Assembly: GCF_003751085.1 (NCBI RefSeq)
Contig: NZ_RJJY01000001.1
Span: 4,340,001-4,404,000, forward strand
DNA length: 64,000 nt
Origin: Micromonospora sp. Llam0
GTDB lineage: Bacteria; Actinomycetota; Actinomycetes; Mycobacteriales; Micromonosporaceae
Direction: 5' to 3'
Position 1 is the stretch's first letter; every line of letters starts with the position of its first letter. A program made the translations under genes and the position numbers. The notes beneath the pieces were generated by a model. The model did no database searches. It saw nothing but the letters and a program-made list of their open reading frames with translations, and was not told where the DNA came from. Of this stretch, positions 24,571 through 32,761 are shown piece after piece.

Positions 24571-25335
24571 CTAGCCGCCGGGTCGAGGCACCCACCAGTC
24601 GCCGAGCACACCGTGCAGCACCATGGTCAACAGGCCGATCCCGAGGGCCGCGAGCAACCCAAACGCGAAGCCGAGAACGCCGGTGTACCGACGCCGGTCG
24701 ACGCCGGGCAGCGCCGCCCCGCCGGACCACGGACGCTCCAGACCCAGCCACCACAGCAGACCGAGCCCGAACGGGGCCAGGAAGACCAGCCAGAACCAGT
24801 ACCACCGGGTGCCCAGCGCCGGAGCCGGCCCACCGACCAGCACCGCCAGGAAGGTCACGAGCAGCACGAAACCGATCTGGGTACCGACCCGCATGGCGGA
24901 CTGCACGCCGCCGACCCGCTCTTCCAGGCCGGCGGCGCGCAGGTCCCGGGCCAGGGCGGCCGCGCCCGGTCCTGCGTAGCTGCCACCGCCGTCGGCGGTG
25001 GCAGCGGTCACCTCACCGAAGGTCGCGGTGTTGGTCCAGCGCACCCGGCCGTCGGCGGTACGCCACCCGAACAGCGGGCCGAGCTGACCGGACGAGCGCA
25101 GTTCGGCGACGTCGAACCATCCGCGTCGACTTTGGTCCCAGCTGTCGCCCCACTGGTACGCCACCACCCGACCCGCCGCAACGTCCGCCCTTGCCTGGTC
25201 GTAGTCGTGTTGCCGGGGTGCCGTCCACCAGGCGGTCGCCGCCGCGACCAGCCACAGCAGGACGATCACCAGTCGCAGCACCGTCCACCACGCAACGGCA
25301 CGCACGATCGCCAACCCGCGTGAACCGTCGCCCAT
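24571..25335 (-). CDS. Hypothetical integral membrane protein
   Basis: 254 residues. One N-terminal transmembrane segment (VLRLVIVLLWLVAAATAWW) is followed by an exposed domain of about 110 residues with many Trp/Asp (WGDSWDQSRRGWFD). Then come three to four C-terminal hydrophobic segments: GFVLLVTFLAVLVGG, WYWFWLVFLAPFGLGLLWWL, and VLGFAFGLLAALGIGLLTMVL. I do not recognise a family. It is monocistronic, convergent with the oxidoreductase gene (34-nt gap) and downstream of the EamA gene on the same strand. Confidence 0.75.
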   Translation of the reverse strand: MGDGSRGLAIVRAVAWWTVLRLVIVLLWLVAAATAWWTAPRQHDYDQARADVAAGRVVAYQWGDSWDQSRRGWFDVAELRSSGQLGPLFGWRTADGRVRWTNTATFGEVTAATADGGGSYAGPGAAALARDLRAAGLEERVGGVQSAMRVGTQIGFVLLVTFLAVLVGGPAPALGTRWYWFWLVFLAPFGLGLLWWLGLERPWSGGAALPGVDRRRYTGVLGFAFGLLAALGIGLLTMVLHGVLGDWWVPRPGG

Positions 25336-25411
25336 GGACGCATTGTCGCAACACCTGACCAGCAGCAGCCGACCTCGTCGAGGGCCGAGACGCAGGCGTT
25401 GGATGCCGGCT

Positions 25412-26332
25412 TCAGCCGACGCGGCCCCGCTGGTACTGGGTCAGTACCACGCAGGCCAGCACGCCCAGCGCGGTCATGATCGAGGTGGAGCCGACCGTCT
25501 CGCCGAGCAGCGCGGCGGACCAGACCAGGGTGAGCACCGGCTGCGCCAGTTGCACCTGACCGACCCGGGCGACGCCGCCCCGGGCCAGCCCGGCGTACCA
25601 GGCGAAGAAGCCCAGGAACATGGAGACGACGGTGAGGTAGCCGAACGCCGACCAGGTGAGCACGTCGGCGCGCGGGGGCCGGACGACGCAGACCGCCAGC
25701 GTCACGGCCACCGTGGCGGGCAACGACAGCAGCAGCGCCCAGCAGATCGTCCGGGCACCACCGAGCTCGCGGGCGAGCGCGCCGCCCTCGGCGTACCCGA
25801 GACCACACAGGACGACCGCGACGAGCAGGAACAGGTCGGCGGCGGTCAGCGCGCCGCGTACCGCGCCGCCGGCGGCGGCGAGGAAACCGAGCACCGCGAC
25901 CAGCCCGCCGCCGGCGGCGGCCCAGAACAGCGGAGGCGGGCGCTCCCCCGCCCGTACCACCGCGAACACGGCGGTGACCGCCGGCAGTACGGCGATGACG
26001 ACCGCGCCGTGCGCCGACGGCTGGGTGGTCAGCGCCAGCGAGGTGAACAGCGGGAACCCGACGACGACGCCGAGGGCGACGACCGACAGCCGCCGCCACT
26101 GGCCGCGGGTGGGTCGCGGTGCGCGGGTCAATCCGAGGTACGCCCAGGCGAGCAGCGCCGCGCCGACGGCTCGGCCGAAGGCGACGAACCACGGGTCGAG
26201 TTGTTGCACGGCGACCCTGGTAGCGGGTAGCGACATGCTGAACGCGAGCACCCCCAGCGCGCCGAGGGCGAGCCCGGTGAGCCGGTCCGCTGTTACCGGC
26301 CGGACCACAGTAACGCTACTCTTAGCCTTCAT
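25412..26332 (-). CDS. EamA/DMT family permease
   Basis: About 306 residues with ten hydrophobic segments in two repeats of five, the EamA (drug/metabolite transporter) plan. Family-like stretches are FVAFGRAVGAALLAWAYLG, SLALTTQPSAHGAVVIAVLP and the second-half QLAQPVLTLVWSAALLGETV. The ATG at 26332 overlaps the divergent regulator's ATG base for base, leaving no room for a promoter. A GTG at 26308 is an alternative that would place the dyad at 26292-26314 across the start. It is probably an exporter controlled by the divergent MocR-type regulator. Confidence 0.88.
   Translation of the reverse strand: MKAKSSVTVVRPVTADRLTGLALGALGVLAFSMSLPATRVAVQQLDPWFVAFGRAVGAALLAWAYLGLTRAPRPTRGQWRRLSVVALGVVVGFPLFTSLALTTQPSAHGAVVIAVLPAVTAVFAVVRAGERPPPLFWAAAGGGLVAVLGFLAAAGGAVRGALTAADLFLLVAVVLCGLGYAEGGALARELGGARTICWALLLSLPATVAVTLAVCVVRPPRADVLTWSAFGYLTVVSMFLGFFAWYAGLARGGVARVGQVQLAQPVLTLVWSAALLGETVGSTSIMTALGVLACVVLTQYQRGRVG
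26292..26314. promoter_or_regulatory. Dyad GTTAC-N13-GTAAC at the eamA/mocR junction
   Basis: Inverted arms GTTAC (26292-26296) and GTAAC (26310-26314) lie 17 nt before the MocR-type ATG, and the right arm begins a GTAACGCTAC that is echoed as GGTAACGCAG inside the regulator's first codons (26339-26348). This repeated motif is a plausible binding site for the regulator. Confidence 0.45.
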
Positions 26333-27731
26333 GAATGACGGTAACGCAGCCGATCGCGTTATCCAAGATCTGCTCCGGATGGTCGCTGCGGCGGCCCCCG
26401 GGACGCGGCTGCCCTCGGTACGCGAGCTGACCGCCCGGCACGGCGCCTCACCGGTGACCGTCGCCGAGGCGGTCCGGCGGCTGGTGGCCCGTGGGCTGGT
26501 CGAGGCGCGCCCCGGCCGAGGCACCTTCGTCGCCGCCCGCAACGACGACCGGCACTCACTGGAGGCGGCACCCGACCTGTCCTGGCAGACGGTGGCGCTG
26601 GGTGCCCGCCGGCCGGGTGAGGACGAGATGCAGGCGCTGCTGGCGCCGCCGAGGCCGGGTGCGATCGCGCTGACCGGCGGCTACCTGGACGGGCAGTTGC
26701 AGCCAGTGGCGGCGCTCGGCGCGGCACTCGCCCGGGCCGCCCGCCAACCCGCCGCCTGGCAACGCGGCCCGGTCGAGGGGCGGGAGGACCTGCGCGCCTG
26801 GTTCGCCCGGGCGGCTGGCGCCCGGCTACGCACCGACGACATGATCATCTGTTCGGGTGGGCAGGCCGCGCTCTCCACCGCGTTGCGGGCGCTCGCCACA
26901 CCCGGTGACACGCTGCTCGTCGAATCCCCGACCTACCTGGGAGCGTTGGCCGCCGCCCGCGCGAACGGGCTGCGGGTCGTGCCGGTGCCGGCCGACCCCG
27001 ATGGCGTACGCCCGGATCAACTCGCCGCCGCGTTCGCCCGGACCGGCGCGCGGCTGTTCTACTGCCAGCCGCTGCACGCCAACCCGACCGGAGCGACCCT
27101 GGCTGCGCACCGCCGGGCGGCGGTCATGGCGGCGGTACGCGACGCCGCAGCGTTCCTGATCGAGGACGACTACGCCCGCGACCTCACCATCGACGGCGAA
27201 GCCCCACCGCCGCTGGCCGCCGACGACGCCGACGGGCACGTGGTCTACCTGTGCTCGCTGACCAAGTCGGCCGCGCCCGGCCTGCGGGTGGCGGCGCTCG
27301 GCGCGCGCGGCCCAGCCGGCGCCCGGCTGCGGGCCGCCCGACTGCTCGACGACCTCTTCGTCGCCGGCCCGTTGCAGCAGGCCACGATCGAGTTGCTGAC
27401 CGCCCCGGCCTGGCCACGGCACCTGCGCGCGCTGCGTACCGCTCTTCGGGCGAGGCGGGACGCGCTGCTGGCCGCGCTGCGCCGGCGCCTGCCCGAGCTC
27501 GTTCCGACCACAGTGCCCGGTGGCGGGCTGCACCTGTGGGTGACACTGCCCGACGGCACCGACGATGTCGCACTGGCTGCCGCAGCCGCAGCCGAGGGCG
27601 TGGTCGTCTTCCCCGGCCGTCCCTGGTACGCGGCCGAACCACCGGCACCGCACCTGCGTTTGACCTACGCCGCCGCCCCGCCCGAGCAAATGGACGAGGC
27701 CGTCCGCCGCCTCGCCACGACAGCGAGGTAG
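26331..27731 (+). CDS. MocR-type GntR regulator (winged helix + aminotransferase-like domain)
   Basis: 466 residues. A short GntR winged helix (about 1-70: GTRLPSVRELTARHGASPVT, then VEARPGRGTFVA) is joined to a fold-type-I aminotransferase-like domain. That domain has the NPTG motif in LHANPTGATL, the EDDYARDL aspartate region and the PLP lysine in SLTKSAAPGLR. MocR proteins use PLP as a sensor and often control vitamin B6, amino acid or transport genes. Divergence from the EamA exporter with overlapping start codons suggests that gene is its target. The effector is unknown. Confidence 0.92.
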   Translation: MNDGNAADRVIQDLLRMVAAAAPGTRLPSVRELTARHGASPVTVAEAVRRLVARGLVEARPGRGTFVAARNDDRHSLEAAPDLSWQTVALGARRPGEDEMQALLAPPRPGAIALTGGYLDGQLQPVAALGAALARAARQPAAWQRGPVEGREDLRAWFARAAGARLRTDDMIICSGGQAALSTALRALATPGDTLLVESPTYLGALAAARANGLRVVPVPADPDGVRPDQLAAAFARTGARLFYCQPLHANPTGATLAAHRRAAVMAAVRDAAAFLIEDDYARDLTIDGEAPPPLAADDADGHVVYLCSLTKSAAPGLRVAALGARGPAGARLRAARLLDDLFVAGPLQQATIELLTAPAWPRHLRALRTALRARRDALLAALRRRLPELVPTTVPGGGLHLWVTLPDGTDDVALAAAAAAEGVVVFPGRPWYAAEPPAPHLRLTYAAAPPEQMDEAVRRLATTAR

Positions 27732-27836
27732 TCAGCCGACGGCCCCGGCACCGCGTCCGACACGGAGCCCCTGCGATGGCGAGCGACAAGTAAAGCGCAC
27801 AGCGTTACCCTGCCGGATCGGGGTTACCGGTTGAGT

Positions 27837-27876
27837 CTGATGCCGCAGGTGCATCAGGATGCACCTGCGGCATCAG
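27837..27876. terminator. Perfect 19-bp stem hairpin
   Basis: CTGATGCCGCAGGTGCATC is followed after two bases by its exact reverse complement, giving a 40-nt near-palindrome 105 nt after the MocR stop. There is no U-tract. It is a bidirectional terminator candidate, but a perfect stem of this length is unusual. Confidence 0.5.
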
Positions 27877-27901
27877 GCCGACGGAAGCACATTGGGGGCG
27901 C

Positions 27902-27970
27902 GCGAACCGCGGCCCGGGGCGCAGGGCGGTTCGCTCAGCAACGAGCCCCGCACCGCATCCGGTACGGGGC
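27902..27970. terminator. Two further hairpins between mocR and DUF397 genes
   Basis: GCGAACCGC/GCGGTTCGC (27902-27910 with 27926-27934) and GCCCCG/CGGGGC with an extended ACC/GGT pairing (27945-27970). The second ends 20 nt from the DUF397 stop and is its likely terminator. Apart from these hairpins, the stretch 27732-27990 holds no gene that I can support. Confidence 0.45.
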
Positions 27971-27990
27971 CGTCGCCGTGCTGGTCAGGG

Positions 27991-28170
27991 TCAGCGGGCC
28001 TTCGTCAGCTCGACGAATGCCGACCACGCCGCCGAACCGAACGTCAACGTCCCACCGTCGCGGTCCTTCGTGTCCCGGACCAGGACCCGCCCGGAAAGGT
28101 TGTCCGCCATCCCGACGCAGGTAGACCCACCGTTGCCGGATCGGCTGGGCGTCCGCCAGCTCAGCTCCAT
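27991..28170 (-). CDS. DUF397 domain protein
   Basis: 59 residues matching the small actinobacterial DUF397 family: WRTPSRSGNGGSTCVGMA, then VLVRDTKDRDGGTLTF and AAWSAFVELTK. These proteins usually follow an XRE-family HTH gene with which they form a regulatory pair. No such gene is present on either side here, so this is an orphan copy. I chose the ATG at 28170 because it matches the family N-terminus; the frame continues upstream with non-family sequence. Confidence 0.85.
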   Translation of the reverse strand: MELSWRTPSRSGNGGSTCVGMADNLSGRVLVRDTKDRDGGTLTFGSAAWSAFVELTKAR

Positions 28171-28469
28171 GATTCCGCCAACATGCCCGACATCGTCAAC
28201 GCGGTCTGCGCCACCGCCGCGCACACCGGCATCGAGCTGGTCCGGCCTCGGCATCCGGATCGGCCGCCGAGCGGGCGCGGTGACCGCCCTGACGCGGTCA
28301 CGTTCGGTGGGATGCCCTGGCGAGGACGGCGCGTGCTATCTCGTTGTCACGGTAGTGGAGTTCAGATGCGGCGCGTGTGACGGCCGTTCGTTCCGCGTGG
28401 ACGCGAACGATGAGGAAGCGATGCAGCGTTGCCGGTGCGGCATGTTGCCGCTGATGATCGACAGACGTG

Positions 28470-28588
28470 GTGTCCGCCCGGTGCTGTTGCTGGATGTCGA
28501 CGGCACGCTCCGTCGTGTCTGCCCGGCCGGCGCGAGCCGTGCAGGCCGCGATTCCTGGGCAGGCCTCGATCGCGGTCTCGATCCGTGA
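28470..28588 (+). pseudogene. Possible HAD-family N-terminal fragment
   Basis: The frame contains RPVLLLDVDGTLRR, which resembles the DxDGT nucleophile motif I of HAD phosphatases, but stops 31 codons later without any of the remaining motifs. The preceding codons (CRCGMLPLMIDRR) do not form a recognisable start. Decayed fragment or coincidence. The rest of 28171-28630 shows no other supported gene. Confidence 0.3.
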
Positions 28589-28630
28589 ACCGACGGGCCG
28601 CCCCGCTCTCGGCGTCGGCACCACACGACA

Positions 28631-28936
28631 CTACCGGGAGCCGTGCGCGAGCGATGCGATCTCCGTCAGCGCATCGACATGTGCGGCGAAGGCCCGCCGT
28701 CCGGTAGGCGTAAGCTGCGCCCACGTCCGCCGTCGACCGTTGAGCGTAGCCCTGCGCAGCCTGAGGTAACCTGCATCCTCCAACTGCTTGATGTGTTTGG
28801 ACAGTGCCGAGTCGCTGATCCCGAGCGCCTCTCGCAGCACCTGGAACTCGGCCTCGTCCAGAGGGGTCAGCAGGGAACAGATGTGCAGGCGGTGGGGTGC
28901 GTGAATGACCGGATCGAGGCGGGGCACGGTCACCAC
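28631..28936 (-). CDS. Winged-helix transcriptional regulator (ArsR/MarR-like, PF13601 type)
   Basis: 101 residues, one winged helix: PHRLHICSLLTPLDEAEFQV, then LGISDSALSKHIKQLEDAGYL, then a basic wing LRRATLNGRRRTWAQLT. This small class regulates an adjacent membrane-protein gene, which matches the gene 31 nt upstream on the same strand. The pair probably forms an autoregulated operon with operators at 29447-29497. Confidence 0.88.
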   Translation of the reverse strand: MVTVPRLDPVIHAPHRLHICSLLTPLDEAEFQVLREALGISDSALSKHIKQLEDAGYLRLRRATLNGRRRTWAQLTPTGRRAFAAHVDALTEIASLAHGSR

Positions 28937-28967
28937 GGCGTCTCTGCGGACGCGGGGGTGCAGGCGC

Positions 28968-29438
28968 TCATGACGGTCGTCCCGTGAGCCTTCGTCGAGT
29001 CGAGTGGCGCAGAAGCTCGAGCACCGTGAAGAGCACCAGACCCGCGACCGCCCCGGATGCCGACGGGATCCACCACTGCCGGGACGCGTCGAACGCCTGA
29101 GCTGCGAACAATCCGAATCCGAGCATCACCAGCGGCATGGCCACGACGATGGCGAGGGCTTCGGCAGTGCCGTGCACGGCTCTCACCCGCGCCACGACGT
29201 GGTGCCGCCACGCGCCGAGGGCCAGGAGCCCGGCGATGAGAAGGGTAGCGACGCTCCATGTAGCGAGTGGGCCGTCGTAGATGGTGGCGACAGCCAGTGC
29301 GGCGAACCACAATGACACGGCTGCGGCAAACCATCGCGAATACAGGCCCTTGCTCAGCCCGAACTGTTTCATCCGCTCGATCGATGTCAAGGCCCTCGTC
29401 GCCTCATCCGGCGTGGGGTCGTCGGGGAAGATGACCAT
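28968..29438 (-). CDS. Four-TM membrane protein partnered with winged-helix regulator
   Basis: 156 residues. A short charged N-terminus (DEATRALTSIERMKQFGLSK) is followed by four hydrophobic segments: WFAAAVSLWFAALAVATIY, LATWSVATLLIAGLLALGAW, LAIVVAMPLVMLGFGLFAAQ, and SGAVAGLVLFTVLELL. A GAGGAA site is 5 nt before the ATG chosen. No catalytic motif is visible. It is first in a two-gene operon with the winged-helix gene. Confidence 0.82.
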   Translation of the reverse strand: MVIFPDDPTPDEATRALTSIERMKQFGLSKGLYSRWFAAAVSLWFAALAVATIYDGPLATWSVATLLIAGLLALGAWRHHVVARVRAVHGTAEALAIVVAMPLVMLGFGLFAAQAFDASRQWWIPSASGAVAGLVLFTVLELLRHSTRRRLTGRPS

Positions 29439-29446
29439 AGGTTCCT

Positions 29447-29497
29447 CTCTTTCCAGTACGGAAAGAGTAGCGGTGACTTTCCACCTTGGCAAGTCAC
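29447..29497. promoter_or_regulatory. Two adjacent dyads upstream of the membrane protein/regulator operon
   Basis: CTCTTTCC-N5-GGAAAGAG is a perfect 8-bp dyad at 29447-29467, immediately upstream of the ribosome site. GTGACTT-N11-AAGTCAC follows at 29473-29497. Both arms share an ACTTTCC-like core. They are likely autoregulatory operators over the promoter. Confidence 0.55.
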
Positions 29498-29534
29498 GGC
29501 TGGAGCACGGAGACACGTTCAGTGATCAGGAACG

Positions 29535-30128
29535 ATGGAATCGGCGGAACCTTGCCTCGCCCGGTACACATCGATCGGCACGCCGCCCGACGGGGCACGG
29601 TACAACGTCGACCCGACGCCGAACCGGCCGACGCCGACCGTTCCTCCGGGCCATGGCCATCCTCGACCGCTGGGACCCCCGTCCAGCGCCCGACAGATCC
29701 GCGCCGTACTGCAACTGTCCGGCCTGTGGCCCGCCGGCTACGTCCATGAGGCCGACGACGGCGACGGCTCCACCCGACCGGTCCGGGCACCCGACGGTGC
29801 CTGAACCGGAGCCGGAGCCGCTGGTCCGCGCCGGCGACCGGGTGACCCTGGCGCCGACCGACCACCGGGGTGGGCGGCGGTCGCTCACCATCGACGTGTC
29901 CGAGGTCAGCCCGACATGCCCTGGTGCGACTGGATCCTCATCGTCGGCGCCGAAGCCAGCCACCGCCCTGACCGGGACGGCATGCTGGTCAGCGCCCGCG
30001 CGTTCAAGGAGGCGCTACGCCGCCCCGGCGTCGTCACCAGAGGCCAACCGCCGGGCCCGTACCCCGGGTTGGTGGAGCTGGCCCGCCGTAACCGCGAGCA
30101 GTACCCGCACCGCTGGACGCGGACCTGA
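29535..30128 (+). pseudogene. Decayed small gene(s), frames interrupted
   Basis: No intact gene spans 29498-30140. Protein-like segments lie in different frames: LVRAGDRVTLAPTDHRGGRR with LTIDVSEV (about 29818-29910) in one, then MPWCDWILIVGAEASHRPDR with ALRRPGVVTRGQ (29916-30128) in another. They read as consecutive pieces of one protein separated by a frameshift. I do not recognise the family. Confidence 0.3.
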
Positions 30129-30140
30129 ATCTCCCCGGGG

Positions 30141-30192
30141 CGCGGACCTGAACCCGGATCGGTCCGCGTTCCGGGGCCCGACGCCCCGGGGC
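30141..30192. terminator. GC-rich hairpins, bidirectional terminator candidate
   Basis: CGCGGACC/GGTCCGCG (30141-30148 with 30161-30168) and CCGGGG/CCCCGG (30171-30189) lie just beyond the stop of the minus-strand gene at 30201. An upstream direct repeat GCGGACCTGAA occurs twice. Confidence 0.45.
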
Positions 30193-30200
30193 CTACCAGG

Positions 30201-30845
30201 TCAGCGCCGGTTCGCCGACCGGTCGGTGAACCGGTCGGCGGCGGCGCCGACCAGCCGGCCCGGCGGGAGGCGACGGCCGGACAGCACCAGTAGCAGGTCC
30301 TGCGCCGCCCCACGGACCGGCGTTCCGGCGCCGTGCCGCCAGTCGAGATCGGTGGCCTGCAACTGGACGCCGGTCAGGTCGGTGCCGAAGTAGGCGATGT
30401 TGCGGGGCCGCAGCCCGACCAGCACCGGGGACAGCCGGTCGAGCGGCACCCGCCAGCCGAGCCCGAGGCCGACGGTGATGTCCAGACCGTGGATGACCTC
30501 GTGGGCGAGCGCCCCGGCCGGGCCGCCACCGGGCGGTGTCCACGGGTGGGTGACGTTGTCCCGTAACGCGGCCAGCAACTGCTCGTGCGACATGGCGGCG
30601 GCGTCGCGTCGGGCGCTGCGGTCGGCCATCCGGTCGAACCGGCCACCGGCGCGGACCAGTTCCAGCATCATCCGGCCCGGTGAGGTACGGAACGCCATGG
30701 TGATGTGGGCGACCACCTCACGTACCCGCCAGCCGGCGCACAGCGTCGGGCCGTCCCACTGCCCCGGGTCGAGTTCGGCGAGCAGCGCCACCAGGTCGCG
30801 GCGGTGCGCGACGACCGCTGCCCGTACCTCGTCGGTGTAGTCCAT
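30201..30845 (-). CDS. TIGR03083-type maleylpyruvate isomerase N-terminal/DinB-like protein
   Basis: 214 residues. The N-terminal metal-binding four-helix part includes LAELDPGQWDGPTLCAGWRV, then REVVAHITMAF, the hallmark of the mycothiol-dependent isomerase-like TIGR03083 family. HEVIHGLDITVGLG supplies a further His pair. The C-terminal part (TDLDWRHGAG and LLLVLSGRRLP) resembles the small SCP2-like tail. A GGAGGGG site precedes the ATG. It is divergent from the ECF sigma gene across a 126-nt gap, a frequent arrangement for sigma-controlled targets. The thiol or metal-dependent reaction is unknown. Confidence 0.85.
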   Translation of the reverse strand: MDYTDEVRAAVVAHRRDLVALLAELDPGQWDGPTLCAGWRVREVVAHITMAFRTSPGRMMLELVRAGGRFDRMADRSARRDAAAMSHEQLLAALRDNVTHPWTPPGGGPAGALAHEVIHGLDITVGLGLGWRVPLDRLSPVLVGLRPRNIAYFGTDLTGVQLQATDLDWRHGAGTPVRGAAQDLLLVLSGRRLPPGRLVGAAADRFTDRSANRR

Positions 30846-30971
30846 GATTCGTCCCCTCCGTGACCGACGCGACGATCGCGCCCTCCGAGAGGGTGTACGG
30901 CGTGGGCCGGCGGAACTCATCGGTCGTCGCCGGATCTTCCCGACCGAGCGGCGGCCCGTATCGTCGGGCGG

Positions 30972-32096
30972 GTGGCACCGACCTCGACCAGCGACGTGGA
31001 ACGGCTGGAGCCGTTCCGTGTCGAGTTGACCGGCTACTGCTACCGGATGCTCGGCTCCGGTTTCGAGGCCGAGGACGCGGTCCAGGAAACGATGGTCCGC
31101 GCCTGGCGTTCGTTCGACCGGTACGACGGGCGGCGCGCCTCGCTGCGTACCTGGCTCTACTCGATCGCGACCAACGTCTGTGTCGACATGCTGCGAAGCG
31201 CGCAGCGGCGGGCGTTGACCATGGACCTCGACCCGGCGGCGCAGGCCGACGGTGGCCTCGGCCCACCGGCGCCGGAGCGGGCCTGGGTGCTGCCGGTCCC
31301 GGACGACCTGGTCGTGCCGGTCGACGCGTCCCCGGAGAGCGTGGTGCTGCAGCGTGAGTCGCTGCGGCTGGCGTTCGTCGCCGCGCTGCAGCACCTGCCG
31401 CCCCGGCAGCGGGCGGTGCTGATCCTGCGCGATGTGCTCTGCTGGCGGGCCGACGAGGTCGCGCATCTGCTGGACAGCAGCGTCGCGTCGGTGACCAGCG
31501 CGCTGCAACGGGCGCGGGCGACGCTGCGCGCCGCCGCCCCCGACCCGGGGGAACCGCTGCGACCGTCCGACAGCCGGCAACGCGACCTGCTCACCCGCTA
31601 CTGCGCTGCGTTCGAGCAGCATGACGTCTCGACCCTCGTCGCGCTGCTGCGCGAGGACGCCACGATGACCATGCCGCCGTTCCGGTGGTCGCTGCGGGGT
31701 CGCGAGCACATCCGGACCGCGTTGCTCGACCCACGGTCGGGCTGTGCCGGCGCGCGGCTGCTGCCGACCGCCGCGAACGGCTCACCGGCGTTCTGGCAGA
31801 CCCGACCTGGCCCGGCCGGGCACGTACCGTTCGCCCTGGTCCTGCTCGACGTGGCGGACGGCCAGGTCGCCGGCATCACCACGTACCTCGACGCCGATCG
31901 GCTGTTGACGTTGTTCACGCCGAACGATGACGATTGGGACGAAACGGAGTACCTGTCCCGGGGTGCCAACGGTCGTGAGCTACGCCGCCGGATCGCAGAG
32001 ATGGAAGCGGGCGTGAGCGTCCCGCGCGAGTTGGCCGAACCCGACGATGAGACCGGTGCCGCTGGGCGGCACCCGGTGTGCCTTCGATGGCGCTGA
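30972..32096 (+). CDS. ECF sigma-70 factor with SnoaL-like C-terminal extension
   Basis: 374 residues. Sigma region 2 is GYCYRMLGSGFEAEDAVQ, then RTWLYSIATNVCVDMLR. Region 4 is LPPRQRAVLILRDVL, then LLDSSVASVTSALQRARATL. The following ~130 residues form a SnoaL/NTF2-like domain (YCAAFEQHDVSTLVALLRED, FRWSLRGREHI), as in the actinobacterial ECF41/SigJ/SigG-like factors, where it modulates activity without a classic anti-sigma factor. A further ~50-residue tail is not conserved. The GTG at 30972 lies directly before the usual N-terminus. It is divergent from the TIGR03083 gene. Confidence 0.9.
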   Translation: MAPTSTSDVERLEPFRVELTGYCYRMLGSGFEAEDAVQETMVRAWRSFDRYDGRRASLRTWLYSIATNVCVDMLRSAQRRALTMDLDPAAQADGGLGPPAPERAWVLPVPDDLVVPVDASPESVVLQRESLRLAFVAALQHLPPRQRAVLILRDVLCWRADEVAHLLDSSVASVTSALQRARATLRAAAPDPGEPLRPSDSRQRDLLTRYCAAFEQHDVSTLVALLREDATMTMPPFRWSLRGREHIRTALLDPRSGCAGARLLPTAANGSPAFWQTRPGPAGHVPFALVLLDVADGQVAGITTYLDADRLLTLFTPNDDDWDETEYLSRGANGRELRRRIAEMEAGVSVPRELAEPDDETGAAGRHPVCLRWR

Positions 32097-32098
32097 TG

Positions 32099-32680
32099 TC
32101 AGTTGGTCGGCACCGGCGACAGGTGGGCGCGCTCGCCCTGCGCGCCGAAGAGTGTGAGCGTCTCTGCCGGGTGGGCGTCGTCGCTGCCGATCCAGTGCGG
32201 CGTACGGGTGTCGAACTCGGCGGCCTCGCCGGGGCCGAGCTGGAACTCCTGGTCGCCGAGGACGAACCGGATCCGCCCGTTGAGCACGTAGAACCATTCG
32301 TACCCGTCGTGGGTCTGCAGTTTCGTCGTGGGTGACCTGCCGGCCGGCGGGTAGATCACCTTGTATGCCTGGACGCCGCCGGCACGGCGGGTCAGCGGCA
32401 CGATCGTCAGCCCGGAGCGGCGGATGGGCCGCAGGTGGATCCGCGGGTCGCCGGTGGGTGGGGCCGCGACCAGGTCGTCGAGCGGTACGCCGTGTGCCCG
32501 CGCCAACGGCAGCAACTGCTCCAACGTCGGGCGGAGCTTGCCGTTCTCCAGGCGGGACAGCGTGCTCGTGGTCAGACTGGTCTCGGCGGCCAGGCCGGCC
32601 AGGGTGACGCCACGTGCCCGGCGCAGGGCGCGCAGCCGTGGGCCGACTCCGGCGAGGACGTCCGCTGCGGTGACACTCAT
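32099..32680 (-). CDS. XRE family regulator with cupin domain
   Basis: 193 residues. An N-terminal XRE helix-turn-helix (GPRLRALRRARGVTLAGLA, LTTSTLSRLENGKLRP) is followed by a C-terminal cupin fold (QTHDGYEWFYVLNGRIRFVL with EFQLGPGEAAEFDTRTPHWI), the PuuR/HipB-cupin architecture. Convergent with the sigma gene (2-nt gap) and divergent from the lipoprotein hydrolase gene with 81 nt between, which it probably regulates. An ATG at 32689 is an alternative start. Confidence 0.88.
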   Translation of the reverse strand: MSVTAADVLAGVGPRLRALRRARGVTLAGLAAETSLTTSTLSRLENGKLRPTLEQLLPLARAHGVPLDDLVAAPPTGDPRIHLRPIRRSGLTIVPLTRRAGGVQAYKVIYPPAGRSPTTKLQTHDGYEWFYVLNGRIRFVLGDQEFQLGPGEAAEFDTRTPHWIGSDDAHPAETLTLFGAQGERAHLSPVPTN

Positions 32681-32761
32681 GGCACCCATGATGCGGATCG
32701 GCAACTTTTCTTGCAACATCGTCGCGGCGATCCGGATGCTGGCGGCGGAGGTAACGACACG

